Shown here: positions 50,581 to 60,735 of the stretch, piece by piece
How positions within the stretch are numbered: the stretch's first letter is position 1
Layout: each line of letters opens with the position of its first letter
DNA from: an uncultured Verrucomicrobiae bacterium
Lineage (GTDB): Bacteria; Verrucomicrobiota; Verrucomicrobiia; Limisphaerales; AAA164-E04
NCBI GenBank assembly: GCA_943788245.1
Contig: CALSPN010000004.1
Location: forward strand, 37,215-101,214
Direction of reading: 5' to 3'
Length of the DNA: 64,000 bases
The notes under the pieces: generated by a model
The model's database searches: none
What the model saw: the letters and a program-made list of their open reading frames with translations, nothing else
What the model was told of the DNA's origin: nothing
Position numbers and translations under genes: made by a program

Positions 50581-51476
50581 GACGGTCCATTTTTGGGTAA
50601 GTTAGGTTTCAATCCTTCAATGATGGCACTGTTATCACAGGCTCCAAAACCAAGCTCCTCGGCTCGTTCCAATAATTGCTGATGCAGCGTGGTTAGAGGG
50701 ATATTGCCACCAGAGGCCTGTGCCTGATCGATCATCAGGCAAACATCCTTGAGGTGTTGTGACAATCGCGCCTGAGGGTTTTCAAAATCCCGGTGGACCA
50801 TGCGATCCCCCTTGCTGTCCATGACAATGGAATACGCGGGCGTGCGTTTTAATATTTCCAGCGTCTTGACGCCATCCATACCCAGGGAACTTGCAAATTC
50901 CAACCCCTCGGCAAGCACAAGGCGATTCAATCCCAGCACCATGTTATGCACTAGCTTGAACCTCGAACCGGCTCCAAGAGATCCTAGGTGAAACCATTGC
51001 GTGGAGATCGCGTCGAACAGACTGCCATTCGATTCGACAAATCTGGCGTCACCTCCAACAAAAAGCGTCGCCTCACCTTCCAGCATTTGCTGACTGGAAC
51101 CCGCAACATTAGCCTCCAGATAAGATACATTACGCCGGGCCAGTTTATGGCCCATTGCTATCATTTCGTCGGGACTACCTGTGGTCGTATCAATCACCAC
51201 TTGATGATCAAGAAACAAATCATATCCGTCCTCAACCACTTGTGCGGCAATGCCACTATCGGGTAGACAAAGGAGAACAATCTCAACCTTCTGGACCAAT
51301 TCGGTGAGTGAATCACAGAATTGAAGTTCTGTTGCATGACTGGCAACCGGATCATAGCCAGCAACGGAATATCCCTGACCAATAAGACGCCCGGCAATGG
51401 CTTTCCCGAGAAGACCAACACCAACAACCCCTACCTTTGGCTGGTGCTGATTCATATGAGCATCGTTATGTTCCAT
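50577..51476 (-). CDS. 3-hydroxyisobutyrate-dehydrogenase-like oxidoreductase
   Basis: 299 residues, intact; two-domain NAD(P)-dependent beta-hydroxyacid dehydrogenase. Rossmann motif GVVGVGLLGKAIAGRL at ~15-30, substrate region D-T-T-T-G-S-P, catalytic-type Lys in the C-terminal half (GAGSRFKLVHNMVLG). Family members act on 3-hydroxyisobutyrate, tartronate semialdehyde or glyoxylate-type substrates. The substrate is not identifiable. Its stop codon overlaps the start of the symporter gene, so the two are probably translated together. Confidence 0.87.
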   Translation of the reverse strand: MEHNDAHMNQHQPKVGVVGVGLLGKAIAGRLIGQGYSVAGYDPVASHATELQFCDSLTELVQKVEIVLLCLPDSGIAAQVVEDGYDLFLDHQVVIDTTTGSPDEMIAMGHKLARRNVSYLEANVAGSSQQMLEGEATLFVGGDARFVESNGSLFDAISTQWFHLGSLGAGSRFKLVHNMVLGLNRLVLAEGLEFASSLGMDGVKTLEILKRTPAYSIVMDSKGDRMVHRDFENPQARLSQHLKDVCLMIDQAQASGGNIPLTTLHQQLLERAEELGFGACDNSAIIEGLKPNLPKNGPS

Positions 51477-51568
51477 TGCTCAGGTCCATGTTTAGTTTGA
51501 ATCAAAAAGACTCCTCCAATGCGTTGGAAGTGCGGGACAGCCGGGCATTTCAAAGGTCGCCACAAAAT

Positions 51569-53418
51569 CTAGTGCCTTAAATCCTCATTCAGTTTCTCCA
51601 GAAGCCGCGGCACGTAACCACCGATTCGCCCCAGTTGCTTGGTACTCTCGCGCGGCAATGCTTTGATCTGATCCCGCACAGACACAGCTTTTCCGCCAAG
51701 CATTTGGAGTGCATTGAGGCTATACATTGCCGGAAACACCCCATCTTCAGCCATGTTCGAGGCACCCACCAACGTTTCCAAGACAGGATCCAGATGCCCC
51801 TCAGTAAAACGCCCCAAGGCTTCTCCTGCAACCGCGCGTACGTAGGGTGATTCATCTTTCAATGCCTGCAGCAGCGGTGCTTTGTTTTGTTGCACGGCAG
51901 ATTCACCTCGGATCAAGAGACCAAGGGCTCCCCAATATCGAATGGCGCTGTCATCTGATTCGAGAGCATCCAGCAAACCGGGTATCGAAACCTCGTCACG
52001 ACTCAGCCGCCATTTGAGCAGTTTCAAAAATGGCCTCCAGATTGTAGTGAGCCCTGTCCTGTCCCATTTCGTATGGTGTCTTATCACCCCCTCTTGCGTG
52101 GATTTCGCCTTCGGGAAGAAAACCTAGATCGCGCGTTTCGAGCACCCAGTGCTGATGCACTTTCCGGAATCGTTTGAGAACCGCTCGATGCGAGGGAGAT
52201 TCGACCAGATTCTTGACTTCGTCTGGATCGTATTCCAAATCATACAACTCTTCTGCGGGCTTTTCTTCCCAGAAATATGTTTGAGGCGCTTTAAGCTTAC
52301 CTTCGTCATACATTTGCTTCCATACACGAGTCGTCGGAGTCTGAAACATGTATTGAATATACTGGCCATAGATCCGGTGAGGCATGTAGTTGCGAACATA
52401 AATGTAACGCTTGTCCCTCACTGAGCGCACGAGATCATATCGCTCATCCATACGTCCACGGAATCCAAATTGATAATCGACAGGGTCCGCTTCGTATCTG
52501 CCCATGAATGCATTGCCCTGCATGTGCTCAGGCGGGGTCATCCCCACGATGCTCAACAGGGTTGGAGCCATATCAATGAATCCAACCAATCGATCCGTAT
52601 CACCGCCTGCTTGATAATCCGGAGGGAGCCAGGTGTTTGTATTTTTCGGGGACGTGCACGATCAAGGGCACGCGCAACCCCGAATTATAAGGCCAACGCT
52701 TGCTGCGTGGCATCCCTGATCCATGATCACCGTAGTAAAACACGACGGTATCGTCTTCAACGCCAGCTTCTCTTAATTCACGCAAGTATTTACCGGCTGT
52801 GGCATCCATTTCAGACATCTTGTCATGGTATTGCGCCCAATCCTGTCTCACCTCAGGCGTATCAGGATGGTAGGATGGTACACGCACTTTCGCTGGATCG
52901 TGGACGGCTTTGTGCGGCCGCCTCCTGATCTGACTTTCGTGACTGATGGTGATGTTGAAGACGGCAAAAAATGGTTGCCCTGGTTCGCGGTTTTCCCAAT
53001 GGGCTTTTCTTGAGGATTCGTCCCAAACCTTCCCCTTCTCTTCCAAATTATAGTCCTTTTTGCTGTTGTTGGTGCAGTAATACCCTAAGGACCTGAGGTA
53101 CTGCGGATACATCTTCATGAAAGATGGGAGGGGCGTCATGCTGCGCATGTGCTGGCCCCCGGTTGATGGAGGGTAAACGCCTGAGATGAGGGTTGTCCGA
53201 GCCGGGGCACAAACGGGAGCCGTTGACCATGCATTTTGGTAAATGAGACCTTTGGCCGCCAAAGCGTCCAGATTGGGTGTACTCGCATACTCATCACCGT
53301 AGCAACCCATGTGTGGACCATTGTCCTCACTTGTGATCCATAAAATGTTGGGGCGATCCTCAGCCAACAAAACACTCAGGACAAGCAAACTACTTCCGGC
53401 CATCAGACACCGTTTCAA
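51569..53418 (-). CDS. Sulfatase with C-terminal HEAT-like repeats (two frameshifts)
   Basis: 615 residues after repair; signal peptide ~1-19 ([18 protein letters not shown]). The sulfatase fold shows [10 protein letters not shown] (metal Asp region) and the active-site signature C-A-P-A-R, whose Cys becomes formylglycine. Also present are [14 protein letters not shown] and a [14 protein letters not shown]-terminal core. A HEAT-like helical tail follows (~500-615; [35 protein letters not shown]). Extra bases are at 52624-52626 and ~52007-52012. Likely a periplasmic polysaccharide sulfatase. A HEAT-fused sulfatase is uncommon. Confidence 0.87.
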
Positions 53419-53758
53419 AAAAACTGGAGAGCATGTTTTTTTCTAACAAAGAGGTGATGATTTGCAAAGCCCAATCCGGTTGAATCCACAGATCACATTC
53501 AATCTTTCAGGAGGCTCCAGATCGCTGGGAGCGAAAAAATAATGAGTGCCTGACAGATCCTTCCCTTCAATGACCTGATTTGTTCATCCGATTCTGGCAC
53601 AGAGCACGTTTGAAACTGTTGTTACGGGATTAGTTTAAAGCCAAGATCACCCTGCCCGGCACAAGCCGTTCAAACTTTTGGGACAAAACCAGAAGATTGC
53701 ATACAGCCGAAAGGATGGCAGTGGAAACTGACTGGACCCTTACCGGCAACCGCTTTCG
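53419..53758. other. Intergenic stretch without a gene
   Basis: About 340 bases between two minus-strand genes. No coding frame, tRNA or riboswitch was recognised, and no hairpin with a T-run was seen for the end of the upstream glycosyltransferase operon. Promoter sequences for the sulfatase must lie near 53430-53500 but cannot be placed. Confidence 0.5.
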
Positions 53759-55048
53759 TCAAGCATCAAGCACAGACTGGTAAACTTCCAGAACACGTTT
53801 TGCCATGTGAATGGATTGATGAGATTGATTCACCGATCGAATGGCAGCATCAGAAGTTTGTTTTAATCGGGTTTTATCCTTGAGAAGACTGTCGATGCTT
53901 TCGGCCAGATCATCTTTGCTCAATCCTGCAGTCATCACTCCCCCACCCGTTGCTTCGATAATCTCAGGAAAAGCGGCGTGCGGCGGCTGTATCACGGGAA
54001 ACGCCTGCCGCCATGGCTTCGAGCAAGTAAAGACCATAGGTTTCACCGTAGAGTGCCGGGACCGAGAAAACAGTAAGTTTCGAGAAGAACTCGAGTTTTT
54101 CCTGGCGATCCAGATTCGGATGCCAAGTCACGTCGTCCAGACAACCTGCTTGATTCAGCTTGGTCTTCAAAGCTTCAACGACAGGCTCATCAGAGGGGCC
54201 CATTCCGCCCCCAACCATCAATCTCATGGCCTGATAGTTGGGAAGTTTTTTTAATTCGATATAGGCATCCACCAATAAAGGAAGACCTTTCGCTTCGCAC
54301 ATTCTGGCGAAGAAACCCAGTACCGCTGGATCATCTGGCAGTTTACTTCGCTGATATCCACCAACAGGAATACCGTTGGGAACGACATACAATCGATCCG
54401 CGTGAAAACCCAGGCGTGATTGCATGAGCTCTCCGAAATATCGACTTGGAGCGATGAACGCATCGATGTCTCTGGCACGCTTTTTCAGTACGCCCCAGGC
54501 CTCCTGACGATTCGCCTCAGGGAGTGCATCTAGAAAGGTATCTTCTCCTTGAAGCGTACAAAGCACTGGGCAATTCAAGCTGGATTTCAATTCGGCAACC
54601 ATCCCTATCAACAGAGCGTTTGAGAGACAAACGACATCTGGTTGAACCTGACCTTTCAGCCAGTGAATGAGTTGATCGAGTTCTTTTCGCTGATCCCATC
54701 CTCTCCCATCAGCATGGAAACTGTTAATTCCCCAACATCTTCAGGACGCGTTTGAGCAGCATGTTTGGATATTCTTTTTAAGATGGAACGCCGGTTCAGC
54801 CAAGCAGTCCAGCTTGCCGGTAACTTCCGAAAAAATCCCAGCGTTTGATCAAGAAACACGTTGATCCCTCCAAAGAAAATAGGCGTTTCTGAGCTTTGAT
54901 CGGCATCTTCAAGTGTCAAGGGCAGGTACAAAGGAACCATCAAAACTTCATGCCCCTCATCCCTCAGGGATTTGACAAGGGTGTTGTCCCGAAAACAACC
55001 ACCGCAATACATCCCCCCTGCGCCAGGAGTGATCTGAACGATCTTCAT
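53759..55048 (-). CDS. GT4-family glycosyltransferase (two indels)
   Basis: 429 residues after repair. N-terminal GT-B domain begins MKIVQITPGAGGMYCGGCFR, followed by H-E-V-L-M-V-P-L-Y. The middle has FIAPSRYFGELM and VVPNGIPVGGY; the C-terminal domain has G-F-F-A-R-M-C-E-A-K-G-L-P-L-L-V-D-A-Y and V-P-A-L-Y-G-E-T-Y-G-L-Y-L-L-E-A-M-A-A-G-V-P-V, the E-x7-E sugar-nucleotide site. One base is missing near 54695-54697 and one is extra at 53999-54001. It overlaps the upstream flavoprotein gene by 4 bases (ATGA) and is the last gene of the operon. It may glycosylate the pathway product. Confidence 0.88.
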
Positions 55049-56322
55049 GCAGGCGAGATGTCAGTTTGCGGTTTTGTCAAAGGCATACCGTAGGGAAGTT
55101 CTTCAGGTATTTCAGCGAAATCCCTGATTTTCTCCCATAAAACAGAAAAATCCTTATTCACGTCACCAGAAAGACAATCGGTCACATCTCCACCTACTTC
55201 AGGATATTTATCAATCAGGTCCTTGAAGCTGAATTTCTCATTATAGAAGGCGTAAACAAGTTTGCGCATATTCTCAATGCCTTCGCACATGACCCGACTG
55301 TACTCAGAAAACCTGTCCGGTGAGAGATCATCATCCTTGAGACATTGGCTCACGGTTTCACCGGCAAGCACACCACTCTTCAATGCGATGAGCAAACCTG
55401 AGGAAAAGACCGGATCGAGGAAACCAAATGCATCGCCAATGAGCAAAAGACCTTTTTCTGAGGAATACCTCGAACGAAAGGTGTATTCACTCGTCGCACG
55501 GTAGGGTCCAACGGGTTCTCCTTCGGACAGGTATTGGCGGATCCATTTATTCTCGGTAATTTCCCGTTTGAATATGTCTTCTGGTTTTTTAACGCCATCG
55601 CGGGTCAGATACTTGGCCTCTGCCACGATCCCTACGGAAGTTATGTTGTTGTGCTGAGGAATGAACCAGAACCATCCTTTTTCGGGTACAAATGCCACTG
55701 TGGTAGCCCCCGCATCAATGCCTTCATCCCTTTTGGCATCCTGATAATAAGTCCAGACGGCCACTTTGTTGAGGTGGGGATCACGCTCACGCCATTTGTT
55801 CTTGGCTACGGAGAAAGCTTCCTTACCCGACCCGTCCAGAGTGATTCGAGCGCGCACCTCAGAAACATTACCGTCCCTGTCCTGATATTTGACGCCCGTA
55901 ACGGACTGATTTTCATCTCGCAAGAGGTCTTTGACGCTTGTTTCCTGAATGATGTCGACTCCCTTTTCAACCGCATGGTCCAGCATCATCTGATCAAACT
56001 CGGAACGAACGACCTGCCATGTCTGGGACACATTTTCATCATAGCGTGTGGAGAAGTAGAAAGGCTGAGAGGTTTCTCCCGATGGAGTCACAAATTGAAC
56101 GCTGTGCTTTTTGACAAAATGAGATTGCCGCATGCGCTCGATGAGCCCGAGACGCTTCAGTGGGAAGTAGGTAAAGGGGATCATGGATTCGCCAACCCGA
56201 TAGCGTGGGAATTTTTCACGCTCCAGAATAAGAACCCGATGACCATCCTCTGCCAGGATGCTGGCTGCGCTACAACCGGACGGACCGGCACCGATAATCA
56301 CAACATCATATTCTTTGTGCAT
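55045..56322 (-). CDS. Flavin-dependent halogenase-like FAD oxidoreductase
   Basis: 425 residues, intact; PHBH-like Rossmann fold. FAD motif VVIIGAGPSGCSAAS, halogenase-type V-G-E-S-M-I-P, F-V-K-K-H-S-V-Q-F with Lys residues in the region that carries the catalytic Lys in phenolic halogenases, and W-F-W-F-I-P matching the W-x-W-x-I-P halogenase motif. L-L-I-G-D-A-F-G-F-L-D-P is the second FAD motif. Geranylgeranyl-reductase-like or ring-hydroxylating monooxygenases share much of this. It lies between a UbiC-like lyase and a glycosyltransferase. Halogenation of a phenolic acid is a reasonable hypothesis, not proven. Confidence 0.8.
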   Translation of the reverse strand: MHKEYDVVIIGAGPSGCSAASILAEDGHRVLILEREKFPRYRVGESMIPFTYFPLKRLGLIERMRQSHFVKKHSVQFVTPSGETSQPFYFSTRYDENVSQTWQVVRSEFDQMMLDHAVEKGVDIIQETSVKDLLRDENQSVTGVKYQDRDGNVSEVRARITLDGSGKEAFSVAKNKWRERDPHLNKVAVWTYYQDAKRDEGIDAGATTVAFVPEKGWFWFIPQHNNITSVGIVAEAKYLTRDGVKKPEDIFKREITENKWIRQYLSEGEPVGPYRATSEYTFRSRYSSEKGLLLIGDAFGFLDPVFSSGLLIALKSGVLAGETVSQCLKDDDLSPDRFSEYSRVMCEGIENMRKLVYAFYNEKFSFKDLIDKYPEVGGDVTDCLSGDVNKDFSVLWEKIRDFAEIPEELPYGMPLTKPQTDISPA

Positions 56323-56347
56323 TGAACATTAAGTTTGCTTAGTTCCC

Positions 56348-56941
56348 TCAACTTTCAAGCTCTATTTGAGTTTCAGGTAGGATTTCAATAATTTCGGCCA
56401 GTGATTCTCCTGATGGATTGGACAGGCGGTTCCTCCGTCCGTAATGCCATCGCCCCTTGGAATCACCCAGCGTCTTCTTGATTAATTGATCGGGCTCCAT
56501 TCTAAGATAACCAATCGGACAACTGACATGTTCCACCTGGTGATTTTCAAGAATGTGTCCGAGGGGCATGTGTTCTTTCAGGATAGCTTCACGGGCGTTT
56601 CTGGGCAGCCTTTCCAGAAAGATGCGGATCGCTCCAAATTCTACTGGCTGGTGATTTTTCTCCAGCTTCAGGACCACTTCACGGAAGTAATACTGATCAG
56701 AATAATCTCTGTGAAGGACATCTATGTAAATCTGATCGCCGTGAAACCCTTCGAGCGTTGGCGTCATATCCTTTTGATGTACAACCAACCTTTGAAACGG
56801 TTGAGGAATTTGATCCGGTTCCACTTGCTCCAATTTTGGGAGAACCATGTTTTGCCGCTGATAACAATAATCCAGCGGGTACCAAAACGAAGACGTCTCA
56901 GCAAGAAGGGACAGTGATGATTCACTATTCTCTTTTGCCAT
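56348..56941 (-). CDS. Chorismate lyase (UbiC)-like protein
   Basis: 197 residues. The C-terminal ~110 residues align to E. coli UbiC: Y-F-R-E-V for the substrate-binding Arg region (YWLREI in UbiC), P-L-G-H-I-L for PLGRYLF, Y-G-R-R-N-R-L for WGRRSRL, and S-L-A-E-I-I-E-I-L-P for the LLLTELFLP segment with the active-site Glu. These are the residues that matter for chorismate cleavage to 4-hydroxybenzoate and pyruvate. The ATG at 56941 sits 2 bases after the radical SAM stop. It lacks ubiquinone genes around it, so a secondary-metabolite precursor role is likely. Confidence 0.8.
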   Translation of the reverse strand: MAKENSESSLSLLAETSSFWYPLDYCYQRQNMVLPKLEQVEPDQIPQPFQRLVVHQKDMTPTLEGFHGDQIYIDVLHRDYSDQYYFREVVLKLEKNHQPVEFGAIRIFLERLPRNAREAILKEHMPLGHILENHQVEHVSCPIGYLRMEPDQLIKKTLGDSKGRWHYGRRNRLSNPSGESLAEIIEILPETQIELES

Positions 56942-56943
56942 GC

Positions 56944-58296
56944 TTAAACAAGCCTTTGAGTTAGATGCTGTGGCAGAAAAAATTCATGAAGCAATCGGTC
57001 CACTTGAAGTAAACCTTCACGATTCAACTTAATCTCATCTCCATCAATCTTCAGGAACCCCCAATCGGCAATTCGCTTGAGTGGTGCCTCAAATTTCTTT
57101 TTCACATTCACTCCGAATTTTTGATCAAAATAACTGCAGCGCGTATGCCCAAGCTTAAGTTGCAGTATGAACTCCCGTATCAAGCGTTCTTCGTTCGATG
57201 GAGTAAGTGCGCGGTATACAGGCAAATTACCATCCAGAATCGCATTCACATAGGGTTCGAAATCAGCATTGTTCTGGTAATGCGTGCCACCGATGTGCCC
57301 AAAGGAAGCCACACCAACGGAGAGAAGATCAGCGCCTTCCCATAGCCGGTCACGGTAGATAAATTTGGTTCGATCTTTATCTTTAACGGCTGTGTATGCG
57401 CTGGTTACGGTATAACCTTCCTTCTCCAACTCGCCAAAAGCATAATCAACCCATCGACGCTTGGTTACCCAATCAGCCACAGGAGCTGTCAACTGCCCGG
57501 AATCTTTCATCTGACGGTAAATCCCCGTGTTGAAAGGCACTTCCATTTGATAAATGGTCACGCTGTCTGGCCCCAGTTCAAGAGTGCGCTCAACAGCCAT
57601 TTTCCATTTTTCTTCAGTCTCCTCCAGCATCCCAGCAATGAGATCGATGTTCACCTGTGGAAATTCAATCTCACGGGCGTATTGATAAGCTCTAAAAACC
57701 TCTTTGGATCGATGAGCGCGCCCGTTGGTTTCAAGAATGTGGTCATCGAAATGCTCTACTCCCAGACTGAGTCTGGTCACCCCAACGTCCCTGATGGCTT
57801 TGAGCTTTTGATCTGTTAGAGTTCCTGGTTCGCATTCAAACGCAACTTCCTCAGCCTCGTCCCAAGGCAGAACCGCCTTCATACGATCAGTCAATGACGT
57901 TAGTTGGGGCACTGACAGATACGAAGGAGTTCCTCCTCCAAAATAAACAAAGTTGGGTTTTCGTCCACCTATGAAAGGCTTGGAGGCATACGCTTCCAGT
58001 TCTTTGACGGCTGATTCCAGGTATCCGTTGATTGCGGTCGCGTTCTTGTCTGTATAAACTTTGAAGTAACAGAAGTGACAGCGCTTCCGGCAAAATGGAA
58101 TATGGAGGTAAAGTCCCATTTTTGTATCAGGGGATGGAGGACGTTCGATAGCTTCGAGAAACTCTCCCACATGATCCGGCTTCCAAAAAGAATAAGGAGG
58201 GTAATTGGACACAAAATAATTGCCCGCTGTCGTCGGCTTCTTCTCAGGCTCCATCTGCCTTTGTGTCTCTGAATCTGTGTTCGCTACTTCATTCAT
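56944..58296 (-). CDS. HemW/HemN-like radical SAM protein
   Basis: 450 residues from ATG 58296 (a TTG at 58344 would add 16). The radical SAM [4Fe-4S] motif is LHIPFCRKRCHFCYF (Cys-x3-Cys-x2-Cys), followed by V-Y-F-G-G-G-T-P-S-Y-L and F-E-C-E-P-G-T-L, then R-L-S-L-G-V-E-H-F and Q-V-N-I-D-L-I-A-G-M. A HemN_C-like domain ends it. HemW inserts haem or acts as chaperone and HemN oxidises coproporphyrinogen, but members in biosynthetic clusters act on other substrates. It lies between the propeller gene and the UbiC-like gene in a tight operon. Confidence 0.85.
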   Translation of the reverse strand: MNEVANTDSETQRQMEPEKKPTTAGNYFVSNYPPYSFWKPDHVGEFLEAIERPPSPDTKMGLYLHIPFCRKRCHFCYFKVYTDKNATAINGYLESAVKELEAYASKPFIGGRKPNFVYFGGGTPSYLSVPQLTSLTDRMKAVLPWDEAEEVAFECEPGTLTDQKLKAIRDVGVTRLSLGVEHFDDHILETNGRAHRSKEVFRAYQYAREIEFPQVNIDLIAGMLEETEEKWKMAVERTLELGPDSVTIYQMEVPFNTGIYRQMKDSGQLTAPVADWVTKRRWVDYAFGELEKEGYTVTSAYTAVKDKDRTKFIYRDRLWEGADLLSVGVASFGHIGGTHYQNNADFEPYVNAILDGNLPVYRALTPSNEERLIREFILQLKLGHTRCSYFDQKFGVNVKKKFEAPLKRIADWGFLKIDGDEIKLNREGLLQVDRLLHEFFLPQHLTQRLV

Positions 58297-58350
58297 AATT
58301 TTAGGTAATTTACCTCTTTGCTGGTTCTTACTGCGCTTGAACAAGGTGGA

Positions 58351-59538
58351 TCAGGGCTGTGATTTGGAATGAAAACCATAGACACTTCCATCCTCACTGC
58401 CGATCACAACCCAGTCGTTGATCACTGCAGGTGAACTCGTCAGCGGCTGCCCCACGTCAATGGACTGGATTTCCCTGCCATCTTCAAGCCGCACGCGATA
58501 AAGCCTGCCGTCTTCGGAGCCAAAAACGACTTCCTCGCCCACCACTACAGGTGAGCTATCCACCTTGCCCCGAGTGGAAAATCGCCAGATTCGTTCCCCC
58601 GTTTCACGGTTCAAGCAGTGCAATTGCCTGTCCCTGCCACCTATCATGACTTTATCTTCAACGATTGCAGGTGATGAGTAGTAAGGAAAGCTACGGTCAC
58701 GATACTTCCATTTGAGTGATCCCTGGTCGAGGTCGAAACATAGGAATTCACTTTCATAATGCCCCACATAAACCTTGGAACCTGCCATCGCGACGGATCC
58801 AGCAATGTAAGCACCAGCTTCTATCTCCTTAACCTTCTTGCCATCGGAAAGTTGTATGACATGCAGCAGCGCATCACAGCCACCGAATACGGTTTGGCCA
58901 TTCGACACAGCAGGCGAGCCATTGATGTAGTTTTCAGTCTCATAATCCCAAACTTTCGTGCCATCGTCAGCTCGAATGCAATGAAGGCGAAAGTCATAAC
59001 TCCCTGCCAGTATCCAGGTATTTTTTCCATCTGGCGATTGAATCCAATTTGGGCCCCCCAGAACTTGATCTTCGGTTTCATATTTCCAAACGAGCTTTCC
59101 ATCTGCAGCCCGTAGTTTGTAGACGAATCCGTCTCCCGAACCTACGTAAACATGGTCGTCAAGGACGAGTGGCGAGCTTTCTACGTTTCCCTGAGTTTCG
59201 AATTTCCAGATGAGCGATCCATCATTTAAATTCAAGGCATAAACAAAACCATCATCCGATCCGATGAAGACACGGCGTTTGACGATGGCCGCCGATGATT
59301 TGATAGAGGATTGGGCTTTAAATACCCAGGTTTCTTGGAGGGAGGCTCCTAGTTTCGCAGGTGAAAAACCATCAAGAGAAGGATTCCCTCGATACATGGG
59401 CCACGACTCCGCCGAGGCAATGCCTTCAGCGGCATCGGCTGTTTCCGTCTCTTCTGCCAGCAATCCGCTCAAGAGCAAAAAAGAAGCAAGTAAGAAACAA
59501 AAAGCTTTGGGTTGAAAAAATCTTTGCTGGTTCATCAT
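58351..59538 (-). CDS. PQQ-like beta-propeller protein
   Basis: 395 residues with a signal peptide (FLLASFLLLSGLLAEE). The body is seven to eight repeats of the PQQ type, e.g. KRRVFIGSDDGFVYALN, DDHVYVGSGDGFVYKLR, DWVVIGSEDGSVYGFH. These folds bind PQQ or act as scaffolds (BamB-like). No catalytic Cys pair is obvious, so scaffold or ligand binding is more likely. It heads the operon, with the next gene 54 bases from its stop (6 bases if the TTG start is used). Confidence 0.88.
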   Translation of the reverse strand: MMNQQRFFQPKAFCFLLASFLLLSGLLAEETETADAAEGIASAESWPMYRGNPSLDGFSPAKLGASLQETWVFKAQSSIKSSAAIVKRRVFIGSDDGFVYALNLNDGSLIWKFETQGNVESSPLVLDDHVYVGSGDGFVYKLRAADGKLVWKYETEDQVLGGPNWIQSPDGKNTWILAGSYDFRLHCIRADDGTKVWDYETENYINGSPAVSNGQTVFGGCDALLHVIQLSDGKKVKEIEAGAYIAGSVAMAGSKVYVGHYESEFLCFDLDQGSLKWKYRDRSFPYYSSPAIVEDKVMIGGRDRQLHCLNRETGERIWRFSTRGKVDSSPVVVGEEVVFGSEDGRLYRVRLEDGREIQSIDVGQPLTSSPAVINDWVVIGSEDGSVYGFHSKSQP

Positions 59539-59676
59539 CAGGTATCCTAAATTACAGCATTCTCATGAATGTGAAATTAATACCTACACGTATCATTCCT
59601 AGCTCCAAAAAGCAACACTTAAGAATTCGAATTCCGGAGAGAAATGAAAGTAAAACGAGTCAGGGTGGTCACAAAA

Positions 59677-60735
59677 TCAAGGGATGATCTCAATTTTGTT
59701 GGAGGCGTCGGAAGTAAATTCGCCTATCTCTGCTGCATGCAAATTGTTTGAGGTTAATTCGCGGAGCAAAGATGCTGCTTTGCCAGGTTCAACGGCGAAC
59801 AATAAACCTCCGGAAGTCTGAGCATCGCAGAGCAGCAATTGATCAATTTCGTCGATTGCAGCATCAAAATATACAGACCGTTTGATCGCATCCAGATTCC
59901 GATGAGTTCCCCCTGGGATAAAATCCAGTTCAGCAAGTTGACGCACCCCTTTTAGAAAGGGAACTTTCGATAACTGAACACGGCCACTTACCCCATCAAG
60001 CATTTCACGCAGATGCCCTAATAATCCAAACCCAGTCACATCGGTGCATGCACGCACTTGCGTCTGCTGTCCAATTTCCGATGCCTTTCGATTGAGCGCA
60101 GCCATTGAATCGATGGCTAACCGCTCAATTTCAGTATCCTTGTGACCCGCTCTCAATGCAGTCGTGACAACACCGACACCTATGGGTTTCGTTAGAATGA
60201 GTTTATCCCCTGGTTTAGCCCCAATGTTCGTCCAGTATTGATCGGGATGCACAAAGCCGGTGACACTCAGCCCATACTTGGGTTCGCTGTCATCAATGCT
60301 GTGCCCCCCTGCGATTTGAATACCCGCTTCCGCGGCTTTGTCAGCCCCCCCCCGCAGGATGTCCGCGAGCACTGACAAAGGCAGTGACTTATCTTTACGA
60401 GGAAAGCCAACGATGTTTAAAGCCACGGTGGGCCGACCGCCCATGGCGTAAACATCACTCAACGCATTGGCGGCTGCTATCGCTCCGAAGAGATATGGAT
60501 CGTCCACGACAGGAGTGAAGAAATCAACCGTTTGAATGATTGCAAGCTCGTCGCTGACGCGGTACACGGCAGCGTCATCCGAAGTATGCGTTCCTACGAG
60601 AATGTTCGGATCGGAGATGGCTGGTAAATCGCCCAGAACCTGAGCAAGGTCTTCAGGACCTAATTTAGCAGCTCAACCTGCACAATGAGACCATTGGGTC
60701 AGGGCGACTGTGTTATGTTTTTTTTTCGAATCCAT
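59677..60735 (-). CDS. selD: Selenophosphate synthase, selenocysteine-containing
   Basis: Cytoplasmic enzyme making selenophosphate from selenide and ATP, the selenium donor for selenocysteine. The ATG at 60735 begins M-D-S-K-K-K-H-N-T-V-A-L-T-Q-W-S-H-C-A-G, then an in-frame TGA at 60675-60673, and the frame continues without indel into A-A-K-L-G-P-E-D-L. The TGA replaces the catalytic Cys of E. coli SelD (H-x-x-G-C-G-C-K), so it is Sec21. The rest has H-T-S-D-D-A-A-V-Y, A-G-G-H-S-I-D-D-S-E-P and T-D-V-T-G-F-G-L-L-G-H. 352 residues. A SECIS-like hairpin follows the TGA. selA/selB are not in the window. Confidence 0.94.
60647..60661 (-). promoter_or_regulatory. Candidate bacterial SECIS hairpin for SelD Sec21
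   Basis: AGGTC and GACCT form a 5-bp stem with loop CTGAA, starting 11 bases downstream of the TGA. The apical G lies about 18 bases from the codon, within the range known for bacterial SECIS elements. The stem is short, so folding of the wider region would be decisive. Confidence 0.6.

Noticed and set aside
51569..53418. Phosphonoacetate hydrolase (PhnA) to complete the phosphonate cluster
   Set aside because: The protein has the C-x-P-x-R sulfatase signature rather than the PhnA pattern.
55534..56325. 263-residue plus-strand ORF
   Set aside because: Antisense shadow of the FAD oxidoreductase gene.
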